This document shows positions 25,026-33,822 of a DNA stretch of 64,000 nucleotides, piece by piece. The notes under the pieces are model-generated. The model saw only the letters and a program-made list of their open reading frames with translations. It ran no database searches and was not told the DNA's origin. The DNA comes from Gordonia humi. GTDB taxonomy: Bacteria; Actinomycetota; Actinomycetes; Mycobacteriales; Mycobacteriaceae. Numbering within the stretch: the stretch's first letter is position 1; each line of letters opens with the position of its first letter. The position numbers were made by a program, and so were the translations under genes. The stretch covers positions 4,216,001-4,280,000 of the forward strand of contig NZ_JACIFP010000001.1 in NCBI RefSeq assembly GCF_014197435.1. Reading direction: 5' to 3'.

Positions 25026-26105
25026 TCAGACGTTAAACCTGAACTCGACCACGTCCCCGTCGGCCATGACGTAGTCCTTGCCCTCCATGCGAACCTTGCC
25101 CGCGGCCTTGGCGTCGTTCATGGTGCCTGCGGCGTCGAGGTCGTCATAGGAGACGATCTCGGCCTTGATGAAGCCTTTCTCGAAGTCGGTGTGGATCACG
25201 CCCGCGGCCTTGGGGGCGGTGTCGCCTTGGCGGATCGTCCACGCGCGCGCCTCCTTCGGGCCCGCGGTGAGGTAGGTCTGCAGACCGAGCGTGTGGAAGC
25301 CGGCGCGCGCGAGCTGGCGAAGGCCGGGCTCGTCCTGGCCGATCGAGTCGAGGAGTTCCTGCGCATCCTCCTCGTCCAGTTCGAGGAGCTCGCTCTCGAC
25401 CTTCGCGTCCAGGAACACGGCGTCGGCCGGGGCGACGGCCTTGCGCAGCTCCTCCTTGCGGGCGTCGTCGGTGAGCACGCCCTCGTCGGCGTTGAACACG
25501 TAGAGGAACGGCTTCGCGGTCAGCAGGTGCAGCTCACGGACGCTCGACAGATCGAACGAGTCCTTCGCCGAGAACAGCGTCTTGCCGCCGTCGAGGATCT
25601 CCTGCGCCTTCTTCGCGGCGTCGAGCAGAGCCGACAGATCCTTGTTCTTACGCGCGTCCTTCTCCAGACGCGGCAGAGCCTTCTCCAGAGTCTGCATATC
25701 GGCGAGGATCAGCTCGGTCTCGATCACCTCGATGTCGGCGAACGGATCGACGCGACCGTCGACGTGCACGACGTCGTCGTCGGCGAACACGCGGACCACC
25801 TGGCAGATCGCGTCGGCCTCACGGATGTTCGCCAGGAACTGGTTGCCCATCCCCTCGCCCACGGAGGCGCCCTTCACGATTCCCGCGATGTCGACGAAGC
25901 TGACGACGGCCGGCAGGATCCGCTCACTGCCGAAGATCTCCGCGAGGCGGTCGAGGCGGGCGTCGGGCAGCTCGACCACACCGACGTTGGGCTCGATGGT
26001 CGCGAACGGGTAGTTCGCCGCCAGCACATCGTTGCGGGTCAGCGCATTGAACAGGGTCGACTTTCCGACGTTGGGCAGGCCGACGATTCCGAGGGTAAGA
26101 CTCAC
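25026..26105 (-). CDS. ychF: ribosome-associated ATPase/GTPase YchF (OLA1 family)
   Basis: A 359-residue Obg-family protein starting at GTG. The G1 motif is GIVGLPNVGKSTLFNAL (residues 5-21), G3 VDIAGIVKGASVGEGMGNQFL, G4 variant FLYVFNADE; the C-terminus is the TGS domain with GPKEARAWTIRQGDTAPKAA and VMADGDVVEFRFNV. Length and motifs are standard. It follows the AI-2E-type permease gene by six bases. Confidence 0.97.
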   Translation of the reverse strand: MSLTLGIVGLPNVGKSTLFNALTRNDVLAANYPFATIEPNVGVVELPDARLDRLAEIFGSERILPAVVSFVDIAGIVKGASVGEGMGNQFLANIREADAICQVVRVFADDDVVHVDGRVDPFADIEVIETELILADMQTLEKALPRLEKDARKNKDLSALLDAAKKAQEILDGGKTLFSAKDSFDLSSVRELHLLTAKPFLYVFNADEGVLTDDARKEELRKAVAPADAVFLDAKVESELLELDEEDAQELLDSIGQDEPGLRQLARAGFHTLGLQTYLTAGPKEARAWTIRQGDTAPKAAGVIHTDFEKGFIKAEIVSYDDLDAAGTMNDAKAAGKVRMEGKDYVMADGDVVEFRFNV

Positions 26106-26111
26106 GGGTGG

Positions 26112-27326
26112 TCAGTCTATCTGGTTCTCTTCGGCCTTGGCCGCGGCGGCGTCCTCCTCGGCGATCTCCTCACCCGCGGCCTTGCCGATCTGCTCCAGGA
26201 TGTAGCGGAGCGCGACGGCCAGGCACGACGCCGCAGGCACGGCCAGGAACGCGCCGGTGATGCCGAACAGGGAACCGCCCAGCGTCACCGCGAGCAGCAC
26301 GATCACGGCGTGCAGGTCCATCGACCTGGCCTGCAGCCACGGCTGCAGCACGTTGCCCTCGAGTTGCTGCACCACGAGGATGATCCCCAGGACGATCAGC
26401 GCCTTGGTGAAGCCGACCGAGACGAGCGCGATCAACACGGCGAGGGCGCCTGCCACGAACGCACCGACGATCGGAATGAACCCGCCCATGAACGTGATGA
26501 CGATCAGCACACCCGCCAGCGGCACCTGCAGGATGAGCAGACCGGCGCCGATCAGCGCCGCGTCGACGAAACTCACGATCGCCTGCGTGCGGATGAAACC
26601 GCCCAGCGTATTCCACATCCGCATGAGGACCTCGCCGACGTGCGACCGGTCCGGAGCGGTTCCCATCGTGCGATTGAGCCACGGGATGAACCGCGGCCCG
26701 TCCTTGAGGAAGAAGAACACCAGCACCGCGGTCGTGAACAACGTGATGAGCGCCGACGTGGCGACACCGACGCCGTTGAACACACCCGTCGCGATGGTGC
26801 TCGCACTCTCCTGCAGCTTGCCCGTGATCTCGTTGACGAACGAGCTGATCTGCTCGTCTCCGACGTTCAACGGTGGTCCCTGCACCCACTTCTGGACCTG
26901 TTCCACACCGTCGACGGCCTGATTGGCCAGCTGAGGAGCCTGATCGATCACCGACGGCACGATGAGTCCGATGATTCCGCCGACGATCGCGAGCGCGATG
27001 ATCACCACCAGGAGCACGGCCGCAGCGGGCGGCACGCCCTTGCCCCGCAGCCAGCGCACCGGCGGCCACAGCACTGTCGCGACGACGATCGCCAGGACCA
27101 CCGGCAACAGAATGACCCAGAACTTGGCGAGCAGAGCGAACAGCACGTACAGAAACGCGATAACGAGGATCATCTGCAGGCAGACCCTCGACGTGGACCG
27201 CAGTCCGGTCAGGAAGACACGTCCGCGAGTCGAGTGACCGGATGACTCTCGACCACCGGGGGTCTCGGTGTCGGCCGCGGAGGAAGCGTCGTCCGCGGGA
27301 TCGGCAGGCTCGTTCGGCTCGTTCAC
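26112..27326 (-). CDS. AI-2E family permease (PerM/YdiK-like membrane protein)
   Basis: A 404-residue membrane protein. After a charged, acidic N-terminal 50 residues come paired hydrophobic helices (MILVIAFLYVLFALLAKFW, then a second), a soluble domain with QVQKWVQGPP, and a C-terminal block with GGFIPIVGAFVAGALAVLIAL and LEGNVLQPWLQARSMDLHAV, the family hallmark. Start GTG 27326. These proteins are Na/H antiporters or efflux permeases; autoinducer transport is shown for only a few. Probably co-transcribed with ychF. Confidence 0.88.
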   Translation of the reverse strand: MNEPNEPADPADDASSAADTETPGGRESSGHSTRGRVFLTGLRSTSRVCLQMILVIAFLYVLFALLAKFWVILLPVVLAIVVATVLWPPVRWLRGKGVPPAAAVLLVVIIALAIVGGIIGLIVPSVIDQAPQLANQAVDGVEQVQKWVQGPPLNVGDEQISSFVNEITGKLQESASTIATGVFNGVGVATSALITLFTTAVLVFFFLKDGPRFIPWLNRTMGTAPDRSHVGEVLMRMWNTLGGFIRTQAIVSFVDAALIGAGLLILQVPLAGVLIVITFMGGFIPIVGAFVAGALAVLIALVSVGFTKALIVLGIILVVQQLEGNVLQPWLQARSMDLHAVIVLLAVTLGGSLFGITGAFLAVPAASCLAVALRYILEQIGKAAGEEIAEEDAAAAKAEENQID

Positions 27327-27425
27327 GCCACCATGGTCACACACGGATCCGACAATGTCGTCACGGCGCACCGCGATGTCTGTTTCTCGCTAGACGGAGT
27401 CGACCGCGCGTGTCACTGTGAAGTC

Positions 27426-28934
27426 GTGACCAGTACCGCGACGCCCTCACCGGCACTCGACTTCGACCGCTGTTATCGAGCGCTGTCCGGCCGCGACCCC
27501 CGGTTCGACGGCCAGTTCGTCGCCACCGTGCTCACCACGGGGATCTACTGTCGCCCCTCCTGCCCGGCGCGGACTCCGAAACCGGAGAACGTCCGTTTCG
27601 AGCTGACCACGGCGGCCGCGACCGCCCGTGGCTTCCGCGCCTGCCGACGATGCCTGCCGGATGCGACGCCCGGCTCCCCGCTGTGGAACACGCGCGCCGA
27701 CCTGGTGGCACGGGCCATGCGCCTGATCGCCGACGGGCTCGTCGACCGCGACGGAGTCGGCGGTCTCGCCGCGGCACTCGGATACACCGAACGCCACCTC
27801 AGCCGCGTATTGACCGCCGAACTCGGTGCGGGCACCGCCGCGCTGGCGCGCGCCCACCGTGCGTCCTCGGCGCGGCTCCTGCTGACGCGCACGGACATGC
27901 CCATCGGCGACGTCGCGTTCGCCTCGGGCTTCTCCAGCATCCGCCAGTTCAACGATACGGTCCGTGACTTCTACGATGCGACGCCCAGCGCCCTCCGCGC
28001 CGCGGGGAGCAGTCGCGGCGACATCTCGACGTCGGACCGCATCACGGTCCGACTCCCGTTCCGCCCGCCCTACGACGCGGCGTGGACGCTGTACGGTCTC
28101 GCCGCCCACGCGGTGACCGGTCTCGAGCGTTGGGACGGTTCGACATTCGAACGGACTCTCCGCCTGCCGCATCGTCCCGCGTCGGTCCGGCTGGCCGTGC
28201 GCACCGATCACGTCAGCGCGAGCTTCGAACACCTCGACATGCGCGATCTGAGCGCCGCGGTCAACAGAGTCCGTCGGCTGCTCGACCTCGACGCCGACCC
28301 GATCGTCATCGACGACACTCTGCGCGGCGACCGGTTGCTCGGCGGTCTCGTGGCACGCAACCCGGGCATCCGGATCCCCGGGAGCGTGGACGGCGTCGAG
28401 ACCCTGATCCGCATCATGATGGGTCAGCAGATCAGCCTCAACGCCGCGCGGACCCGCATCGCGAGGCTGGTCGCCGCGCTCGGCGAACCGGTGCCGTGGG
28501 AGACCGACGAGAACAGTCCCGACCGGTTGTTCCCGACGGCCGACGCCATCGCCGCACACGGCCCGGAGGTGTTGACCGGTCCGACCCGATCGGTCCGCTC
28601 GATCACCGATGCCGCCGCCTGTGGAATCCATATGGAACTCCACGCCGGGGTCGATGCGTCCAACTTACGAGCGGACTTGTTGCGCCTGTCGGGTGTCGGG
28701 GACTGGACCGCCGACCAGGTGGTGATGCGGGTGACCGGCGATCCGGACGTACTCACCCGCGCCGACCTGGTGATCGATCGGGCGATCGCCGCACTCGGCG
28801 TCACCGCGGTCGACACCGCGTCGTGGAGCCCCTGGCGGTCGTACGCCACGATGCACCTGTGGCGCCACCAGCTCGCTCATCGGGTCGACGAGACCGTCGC
28901 CCGCGAACCGAACACAGAGGGGAACACACCATGA
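27426..28934 (+). CDS. alkA: Ada-AlkA fusion: DNA-3-methyladenine glycosylase II with Ada/AraC domain
   Basis: A 502-residue three-part protein. Residues 1-80 are the Ada zinc domain with the four cysteines of TTGIYCRPSCPARTPKPENV and FRACRRC; the first Cys is the methylphosphotriester acceptor. Residues 90-190 are an AraC HTH (GFSSIRQFNDTVRDFY). The rest is AlkA: GVETLIRIMMGQQIS, then the helix-hairpin-helix LRLSGVGDWTADQVVMRVTGDPD with the catalytic Asp. This is the Rv1317c arrangement. Start GTG 27426. The ogt gene follows with ATGA overlap, so direct-repair and glycosylase functions are made together as an adaptive-response unit. Confidence 0.93.
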   Translation: MTSTATPSPALDFDRCYRALSGRDPRFDGQFVATVLTTGIYCRPSCPARTPKPENVRFELTTAAATARGFRACRRCLPDATPGSPLWNTRADLVARAMRLIADGLVDRDGVGGLAAALGYTERHLSRVLTAELGAGTAALARAHRASSARLLLTRTDMPIGDVAFASGFSSIRQFNDTVRDFYDATPSALRAAGSSRGDISTSDRITVRLPFRPPYDAAWTLYGLAAHAVTGLERWDGSTFERTLRLPHRPASVRLAVRTDHVSASFEHLDMRDLSAAVNRVRRLLDLDADPIVIDDTLRGDRLLGGLVARNPGIRIPGSVDGVETLIRIMMGQQISLNAARTRIARLVAALGEPVPWETDENSPDRLFPTADAIAAHGPEVLTGPTRSVRSITDAAACGIHMELHAGVDASNLRADLLRLSGVGDWTADQVVMRVTGDPDVLTRADLVIDRAIAALGVTAVDTASWSPWRSYATMHLWRHQLAHRVDETVAREPNTEGNTP

Positions 28935-29437
28935 CGACCACACCATTGCGCTGGGCGGGCACCGACACGCCCGACGGACGCTTCACCGCGATCTTCGACG
29001 TCGACGGGACGGTCTATGCGTCCGGATGGACCGACGACCCGGCCTATCTCGAGACGCTGATCGCGCCCGCGCTGCGCACCGACGAGATCGTCGAGGGCGA
29101 CGGCGCAGACGTGATCACCGCGGTCGACGACTACTACTCGGGCGATCTCGCCGCGCCCTCGCGCATCGCCGTCACACAACAGTCGGGCCCGTTCCTGACG
29201 TCGGCGTGGGCCGCGCTGCGTGAGGTGCCCGCCGGTCCCCCGGTCACCTACACCCGGCTCGCCGAACTCGCCGGGAACGCCGCGGCCGTCCGCGGCGCGG
29301 CATCGTGCTGTGCGCGCAACGCCGCCGCACTGTTCGTGCCGTGCCACCGGGTGGTCCGGTCCGACGGGACCCTCGGCGGCTTCCGCTACGGGTTGGACGT
29401 GAAGCGATCACTGCTCGATCGGGAGGCCGCCGCCTGA
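28931..29437 (+). CDS. ogt: methylated-DNA--[protein]-cysteine S-methyltransferase (Ogt)
   Basis: A 168-residue suicide alkyltransferase that removes O6-alkyl groups from guanine. The acceptor Cys is in FVPCHRVVRSDGTLGGFRYG; the wing-helix motif VTYTRLAELAGNAAAVRGAAS precedes it. The start ATG overlaps the alkA stop, showing coupling. A second pair of adjacent cysteines (ASCCARNAA) sits just before the active site. Confidence 0.95.
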   Translation: MTTTPLRWAGTDTPDGRFTAIFDVDGTVYASGWTDDPAYLETLIAPALRTDEIVEGDGADVITAVDDYYSGDLAAPSRIAVTQQSGPFLTSAWAALREVPAGPPVTYTRLAELAGNAAAVRGAASCCARNAAALFVPCHRVVRSDGTLGGFRYGLDVKRSLLDREAAA

Positions 29438-29483
29438 CCGGGCACGACCCGGTTCTGTCGGAGGCGTCGACCATGATGGCCGC

Positions 29484-30545
29484 ATGAGCACGATCGCCGC
29501 CATCATCGGACCCGTCTGTCTCGTCGTCGGAGCGGTCCTCGGCTGGTACGCGCACGCGCGGTCCGTCGCCGAGCGTCAAGCGCCGCCGCTGCCGCCGGAC
29601 ACCCTCGTCGCCCCGCTCCGCGACTCACTCGGGCAGCTCTCCGACGAGCTCCGCCGCTCCGAGCACAATCGCGTGCACGCCTTCGCCGGACTGAGCGAAC
29701 AGGTCCGCTGTATGCAGATGACGTCCCACCGACTTCACGAACAGACCGCACAGCTCGCCGGTGCGCTCCAGGCCCCGCAGATCCGCGGCCGCTGGGGCGA
29801 GATCCAACTCGAACGCGTCGTCGAATTGTCCGGCATGTCCCGGCACTGCGACTTCTCCACACAGGTGCACGGACAGACACCCGACCGCGTGGTCCGCCCC
29901 GACCTGGTGGTTCACCTGGCGGGCGGCCGGACGATCGTCGTCGATGCGAAGGCTCCGCTGCAGGCCTATCTCGACTCGACGGCTCCCGGGCTCTCGGTGG
30001 AGGCCGCCCGCGACAAGTCCGCGCGGCACGCCCAGGCCGTCCGCGCGCACATCAACTCGTTGTCGGCGAAGGCGTACTGGGCGGCACAGGCCAGCACACC
30101 GGAGTTCGTGGTGCTCTTCCTGCCCGGCGACGGGGTGCTCGACGCCGCGATGTCCCACGACCCGGACCTGCTCGACTACGCCTTCGCGCGGGATGTGGTC
30201 CTGGCCACGCCGAGCACCCTGATCGCCCTGCTGCGCACCGTCGCACTCGGCTGGCGTCAGCATGCGATGGCCTCCGACGCCGAGCAGATCCAGGCGCTCG
30301 GTCAACAGCTGTACCAACGCATCGACCAGGTACTCGGGCACCTCGACAAGGTGGGCTCCGCCCTGCGTCGAACGGTCGAGAGCTACAACTCGGCGGTCGG
30401 CGCGATCGATTCGAGGCTCGGCGTCACCGCGCGCAAGCTGTCCGAACTCGAGGCGCTCTCGGTGTCGGCGGGTCGGTCGGACACCGCGCACAGAACGCCC
30501 AAAGCCGTCGACGCCACAGTGCGATCGACGTCACCGATTCGCTGA
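29484..30545 (+). CDS. rmuC: DNA recombination protein RmuC homologue
   Basis: A 353-residue protein: one N-terminal membrane helix (IAAIIGPVCLVVGAVLGWYA), a coiled region, then the RmuC core with QIRGRWGEIQLERVVELSGM, VVRPDLVVHLAGGRTIVVDAKAPLQAYL and FVVLFLPGDGVLDAAM. RmuC proteins have a PD-(D/E)xK-like nuclease fold; here D and D-A-K are seen in RPDLVVHL and VVDAKAP. It lies 46 bases after ogt in the same direction. Confidence 0.92.
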   Translation: MSTIAAIIGPVCLVVGAVLGWYAHARSVAERQAPPLPPDTLVAPLRDSLGQLSDELRRSEHNRVHAFAGLSEQVRCMQMTSHRLHEQTAQLAGALQAPQIRGRWGEIQLERVVELSGMSRHCDFSTQVHGQTPDRVVRPDLVVHLAGGRTIVVDAKAPLQAYLDSTAPGLSVEAARDKSARHAQAVRAHINSLSAKAYWAAQASTPEFVVLFLPGDGVLDAAMSHDPDLLDYAFARDVVLATPSTLIALLRTVALGWRQHAMASDAEQIQALGQQLYQRIDQVLGHLDKVGSALRRTVESYNSAVGAIDSRLGVTARKLSELEALSVSAGRSDTAHRTPKAVDATVRSTSPIR

Positions 30546-30619
30546 GAACAAGCTGGCAGATGGGCAACTCACGGGTGGCGTTGAAGCGTCGAGGCCGGGG
30601 TAACCGGTACCGTCTAAGT

Positions 30620-31705
30620 GTGTTTTCCCGATCCCCGAGCGGCTCCCCCCTGCCCGCCGACCAGCAGTCCGTCGTGCCGACCGTGCGCGGGCTGCCCTGG
30701 TGGGGCGCGGTGCTCCTGGCGACGATCACCACCGTCATCGGTGCTCTCCTCGACGGCGACGACAACGGTCTGGGCCGGACGTACAAGATCATCTTCGTGA
30801 TCGGCTGCCTGCTGGCAGCCCTCGCCGTGCGTCGCCGCGCGATGTTCACCGCGGCCATCCAGCCTCCGCTGATCGCCTTCGTCGTCGGCATCATCGCGCT
30901 CTACATCTCGGTGTCCGACCAGGCGACGGACAAGAAGACCGTCATCTTGAAGGTCATTCTGCCGATCGCCACGAGCTTCCCGTGGATGGTTCTCGCCTTA
31001 GTCCTGAGCCTGGCGATCGTGTTGGCCCGGTTGTTCTTCACCGGTCCTGCGTCGGCACGTCCGTTCGGCGGACTCGCCGGCCTCGGCACGAGGGCAGGCA
31101 AGTCGACGAAGGCCGGGAGGTCGTCCGCCGCGAAGTCGACGAGCCGGAAGCAATCCGCGAGGAGGTCCACGGCCACGGCGTCGACGGGTGATCGGGCCCC
31201 GGACAAGAAGAAGCCGACCGCCGAGAAGAAGCCGACCGCCGAGAAGGCCGACGCGACGACCGGAAAGAAGCGACCGTCGTCGACCGGATCCAGGAGCTCG
31301 ACCAGGACGCGCGCGACGTCCCCCGCCACCCGCGCGGCGACGGCCGCCTCACCCGCGGACGAGGCGCCGACCCGACCCGACCGCCAGCGCTCGACGCCCG
31401 CCACGCCCCGTGCCGCAGCACAGCGCCCGGCACCCGAGGGCGCGCCCCGACGCCCCGCACGACGCGCCGCTGCGCCGGACTCTCAGCCCGCGGCGCAGGC
31501 GCAGCGCACGGCACGCTCGACCACACGACGCCCGGCCGAATCCGCGCCCGGACCGGACGAGTCCCGCAGCCGCCGTCGACCGAAGGACGCCGAGACCGGA
31601 CGCGCGCAACCGCAGAAGATCCCGGCCCGGCCCCGCCGCACCGCGGGTCAGCAACTGCGCGAACGCGGCGAGATCGAAGACCTCACCGCGGGCCTCGACG
31701 ACTGA
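30620..31705 (+). CDS. membrane protein with long basic low-complexity tail (Rv1111c/DUF6542-like)
   Basis: A 361-residue protein. Residues 20-140 hold about four membrane helices (WWGAVLLATITTVIGALL; IIFVIGCLLAALAV; LIAFVVGIIALYISV; WMVLALVLSLAIVLARLFF). The last 210 residues are a Lys/Arg/Ala/Pro/Thr-rich disordered tail with KKPTAEKKPTAEK. Rv1111c in M. tuberculosis is a comparable membrane protein beside ychF. GTG 30620 is chosen; TACCGT five bases before it looks like a -10 element, so the mRNA may be leaderless. ATG 30560 is the alternative. Function unknown. Confidence 0.72.
   Translation: MFSRSPSGSPLPADQQSVVPTVRGLPWWGAVLLATITTVIGALLDGDDNGLGRTYKIIFVIGCLLAALAVRRRAMFTAAIQPPLIAFVVGIIALYISVSDQATDKKTVILKVILPIATSFPWMVLALVLSLAIVLARLFFTGPASARPFGGLAGLGTRAGKSTKAGRSSAAKSTSRKQSARRSTATASTGDRAPDKKKPTAEKKPTAEKADATTGKKRPSSTGSRSSTRTRATSPATRAATAASPADEAPTRPDRQRSTPATPRAAAQRPAPEGAPRRPARRAAAPDSQPAAQAQRTARSTTRRPAESAPGPDESRSRRRPKDAETGRAQPQKIPARPRRTAGQQLRERGEIEDLTAGLDD
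31207..31242 (+). repeat. 18-base in-frame tandem repeat (KKPTAE x2)
   Basis: AAGAAGCCGACCGCCGAG occurs twice back to back inside the basic tail, giving KKPTAEKKPTAE. It is a recent in-frame duplication in disordered sequence. Confidence 0.88.
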
Positions 31706-31734
31706 TCCGACACGGATCGCACTCGACGAACGAC

Positions 31735-31767
31735 TGTGGCCCGAACCGCTGGGCGGTTCGGGCCACA
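31735..31767. terminator. strong bidirectional hairpin terminator
   Basis: TGTGGCCCGAACCG and CGGTTCGGGCCACA form a perfect 14-base stem with a five-base loop, between the convergent ends of the membrane-protein gene (31705) and the MceG gene (31787). A short T-run follows on the plus strand. Confidence 0.85.
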
Positions 31768-31786
31768 TCGCACTTTGTGAACGCGC

Positions 31787-32839
31787 TCAGATCTGCGGGA
31801 TCGGCGCCGTCTCCAGGACCGACATCGCCGCGGCCTCGTCGTCGGCGGCGCGTGCGTCCTCCGCCGCCATGCTCGCGCGGATCGCCTCCTGCGCGCGCGG
31901 CGGAAGAGTCGGCAGCATCGCCTCGACGTTGGCCCGGTGGCGGATCGCCGCCTGGCGGACCGGCATCCCGGGGTTGGGCTTGACCTGCGGGATGATCTCG
32001 GAGAAGTCGTCCTGGGTACCGCCACCGGCGATGCCCGCGGCCTGCATCGCGGCCTCGGCCGCGGCGACCGACTCGTCCTTCTCCTCCGACATGCCGATCG
32101 GACCGAAACGATCACCCGAGAGGAACTGCTTGACCACCGGCTGCTCCGAGGTCAACAACTGCTCACGCGGACCGAACATCACCAGTTCCTTACGGAACAG
32201 CATGCCGATGTTGTCCGGGATCGTCCGGGCGATGTTGATGTTGTGCGTGACCACCAGGATCGTCGCGTCGATCTCCGCGTTGATGTCGATCAACAACTGC
32301 GAGATGTACGCGGTGCGCACCGGATCCAGACCCGAGTCCGGCTCGTCGCACAGGATGATCTGCGGATCGAGGACCAGCGCACGCGCCAGACCGGCGCGCT
32401 TGCGCATACCGCCGGAGATCTCGCCGGGAAGCTTGTCCTCGGCACCGGCCAGACCGACCAACTCCATCTTGTCCATGACGATCTTGCGGATCTCGTCCTC
32501 CTTCTTCTTCGTGTGCTCACGAAGCGGGAAGGCGATGTTGTCGAACAGACTCATCGAGCCGAACAGGGCGCCGTCCTGGAACAGGACGCCGAACAGCTTG
32601 CGGATCTCGTAGAGCTCCTTGGCCGAGCACTGGGTGATGTCGGTGCCGTCGATGACCACCGAGCCCTGCTCGGGGTGGAGAAGACCGATCAGGGTCTTCA
32701 AGAACACCGACTTGCCGGTACCGGACGGCCCCAGCAATGCGCTGACCTCGCCCTCCGGCAGGGTCAGGCTCACGTCCCTCCAGATGTTCTGCGAACCGAA
32801 CGACTTCGTCAGATTCTCGACACTGACTTCTACGCCCAT
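31787..32839 (-). CDS. mceG: Mce transporter ATPase MceG (Mkl/MlaF-type)
   Basis: A 350-residue ABC ATPase. Walker A is LLGPSGTGKSVFLKT (about residue 37), Q-loop GVLFQDGALFG, signature ISGGMRKRAGLARAL, Walker B ILCDEPDSGLDPVR, switch His VVTHN. The C-terminal 100 residues extend beyond the MlaF core, as in mycobacterial MceG. It energises lipid uptake through the YrbE permeases. In mycobacteria mceG is unlinked to mce loci; here it is the final gene of the mce operon, 27 bases below the Mas-like gene. Confidence 0.94.
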   Translation of the reverse strand: MGVEVSVENLTKSFGSQNIWRDVSLTLPEGEVSALLGPSGTGKSVFLKTLIGLLHPEQGSVVIDGTDITQCSAKELYEIRKLFGVLFQDGALFGSMSLFDNIAFPLREHTKKKEDEIRKIVMDKMELVGLAGAEDKLPGEISGGMRKRAGLARALVLDPQIILCDEPDSGLDPVRTAYISQLLIDINAEIDATILVVTHNINIARTIPDNIGMLFRKELVMFGPREQLLTSEQPVVKQFLSGDRFGPIGMSEEKDESVAAAEAAMQAAGIAGGGTQDDFSEIIPQVKPNPGMPVRQAAIRHRANVEAMLPTLPPRAQEAIRASMAAEDARAADDEAAAMSVLETAPIPQI

Positions 32840-32866
32840 GTCTGTACCTCTCTGTGTGCTCTGCGG

Positions 32867-33712
32867 TCAGTTGCCCGGGGCCGCGGGCGCGTCCTGGCCC
32901 GCGGTGGGCGCTCCCGGAGCGACCGGAGCCGGGGTCTGCGGAGCCTCGGTCTGCTGTGCGTCGCTCTGCGGAGCCTCGGTCTGTGCACCGTCGGCGTCGA
33001 GGCTGGTGCCGTTGCTGGTGATCGCCGTGATCTTCCAGTCCTGTCCCCGATCTATCGTCAGCTTGTAGGTCGCGGTGGTCTCGATGCCGTCCGCCGGAGC
33101 CTGCACGTTCTTGGTGAGGATGCCGACGAAAGCGTCCACCTTGTAGACGTCGCCGTCGACCGAGGTCACCTTCGCGGCGATCGGCGACGAGGTCGACGAC
33201 CACTGCAGCGGCCGCAGCAGCTGCTCCATCTGGCTCGCCGCGTTACGGAGCCGGGTGCCCAGTTCGGGGGTCGTATTGGCGGTCAGTCGGGTCAGCCAGC
33301 CCTGTGTGTCCTCGTAGCTCATATCGGCCGCACCCGCCGCGTAGTCGAGCGCGATCTGCTCCGCGTGCGCGTCGGCCGCGTTCGCCGCCTTCAAGTCGTC
33401 GACCTCCGACGACTTCGACACCACCAACCAGATGAGTACCGCCAGCGCCGCGACGACGACGAGACCGGCCACGGCCGACGCGATCACCTTCACCGAGATC
33501 GTGCGGCCGGTGACCGACGAGGTCTTCGCCTCCGGTGCCGAGTCGTCGGCGGCGGTCGCCGACACCGACGTCGTGGCGCCGCGACGCGAACGCTTCGACC
33601 CCGCGAGGTCGACCGCCTCCTCCGCGAGGGCCGTCGTGGCCGGCTTGTCGAGCACACCGACACCTGCCGCATCGTGGTCCGCGCCCTTCGGCGCGGTCGT
33701 GGAATCACTCAT
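32867..33712 (-). CDS. Mce-associated membrane protein (Mas-type)
   Basis: A 281-residue protein: acidic/disordered N-terminus, one membrane helix (VIASAVAGLVVVAALAVLIWLVV, about residues 75-97), then an extracellular SnoaL/NTF2-like domain with GWLTRLTANTTPELGTRLR and WKITAITSNG, and a Pro/Gln/Ala-rich tail with repeated QTEAPQ. Mas proteins stabilise Mce complexes. AGGAG eight bases ahead of ATG 33712 fixes the start. It sits between mceF and mceG in the operon. Confidence 0.85.
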   Translation of the reverse strand: MSDSTTAPKGADHDAAGVGVLDKPATTALAEEAVDLAGSKRSRRGATTSVSATAADDSAPEAKTSSVTGRTISVKVIASAVAGLVVVAALAVLIWLVVSKSSEVDDLKAANAADAHAEQIALDYAAGAADMSYEDTQGWLTRLTANTTPELGTRLRNAASQMEQLLRPLQWSSTSSPIAAKVTSVDGDVYKVDAFVGILTKNVQAPADGIETTATYKLTIDRGQDWKITAITSNGTSLDADGAQTEAPQSDAQQTEAPQTPAPVAPGAPTAGQDAPAAPGN

Positions 33713-33822
33713 GGTGGAGCTCCTAACTTCTGTCGAGCTGGTCGACGTCCACGCGAGACGTGAGGCGCCGTCGGAGAATGGGTGCCCGTGATGGGGAGGG
33801 TCGTCCACGGGCGAGACGACGG

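Noticed and set aside
25191..27245. 684-residue open frame on the plus strand opposite ychF and the AI-2E permease gene
   Set aside because: Its translation is rich in Arg, His, Asp and Gln with no domain; it is the mirror of two well-supported genes in GC-rich DNA.
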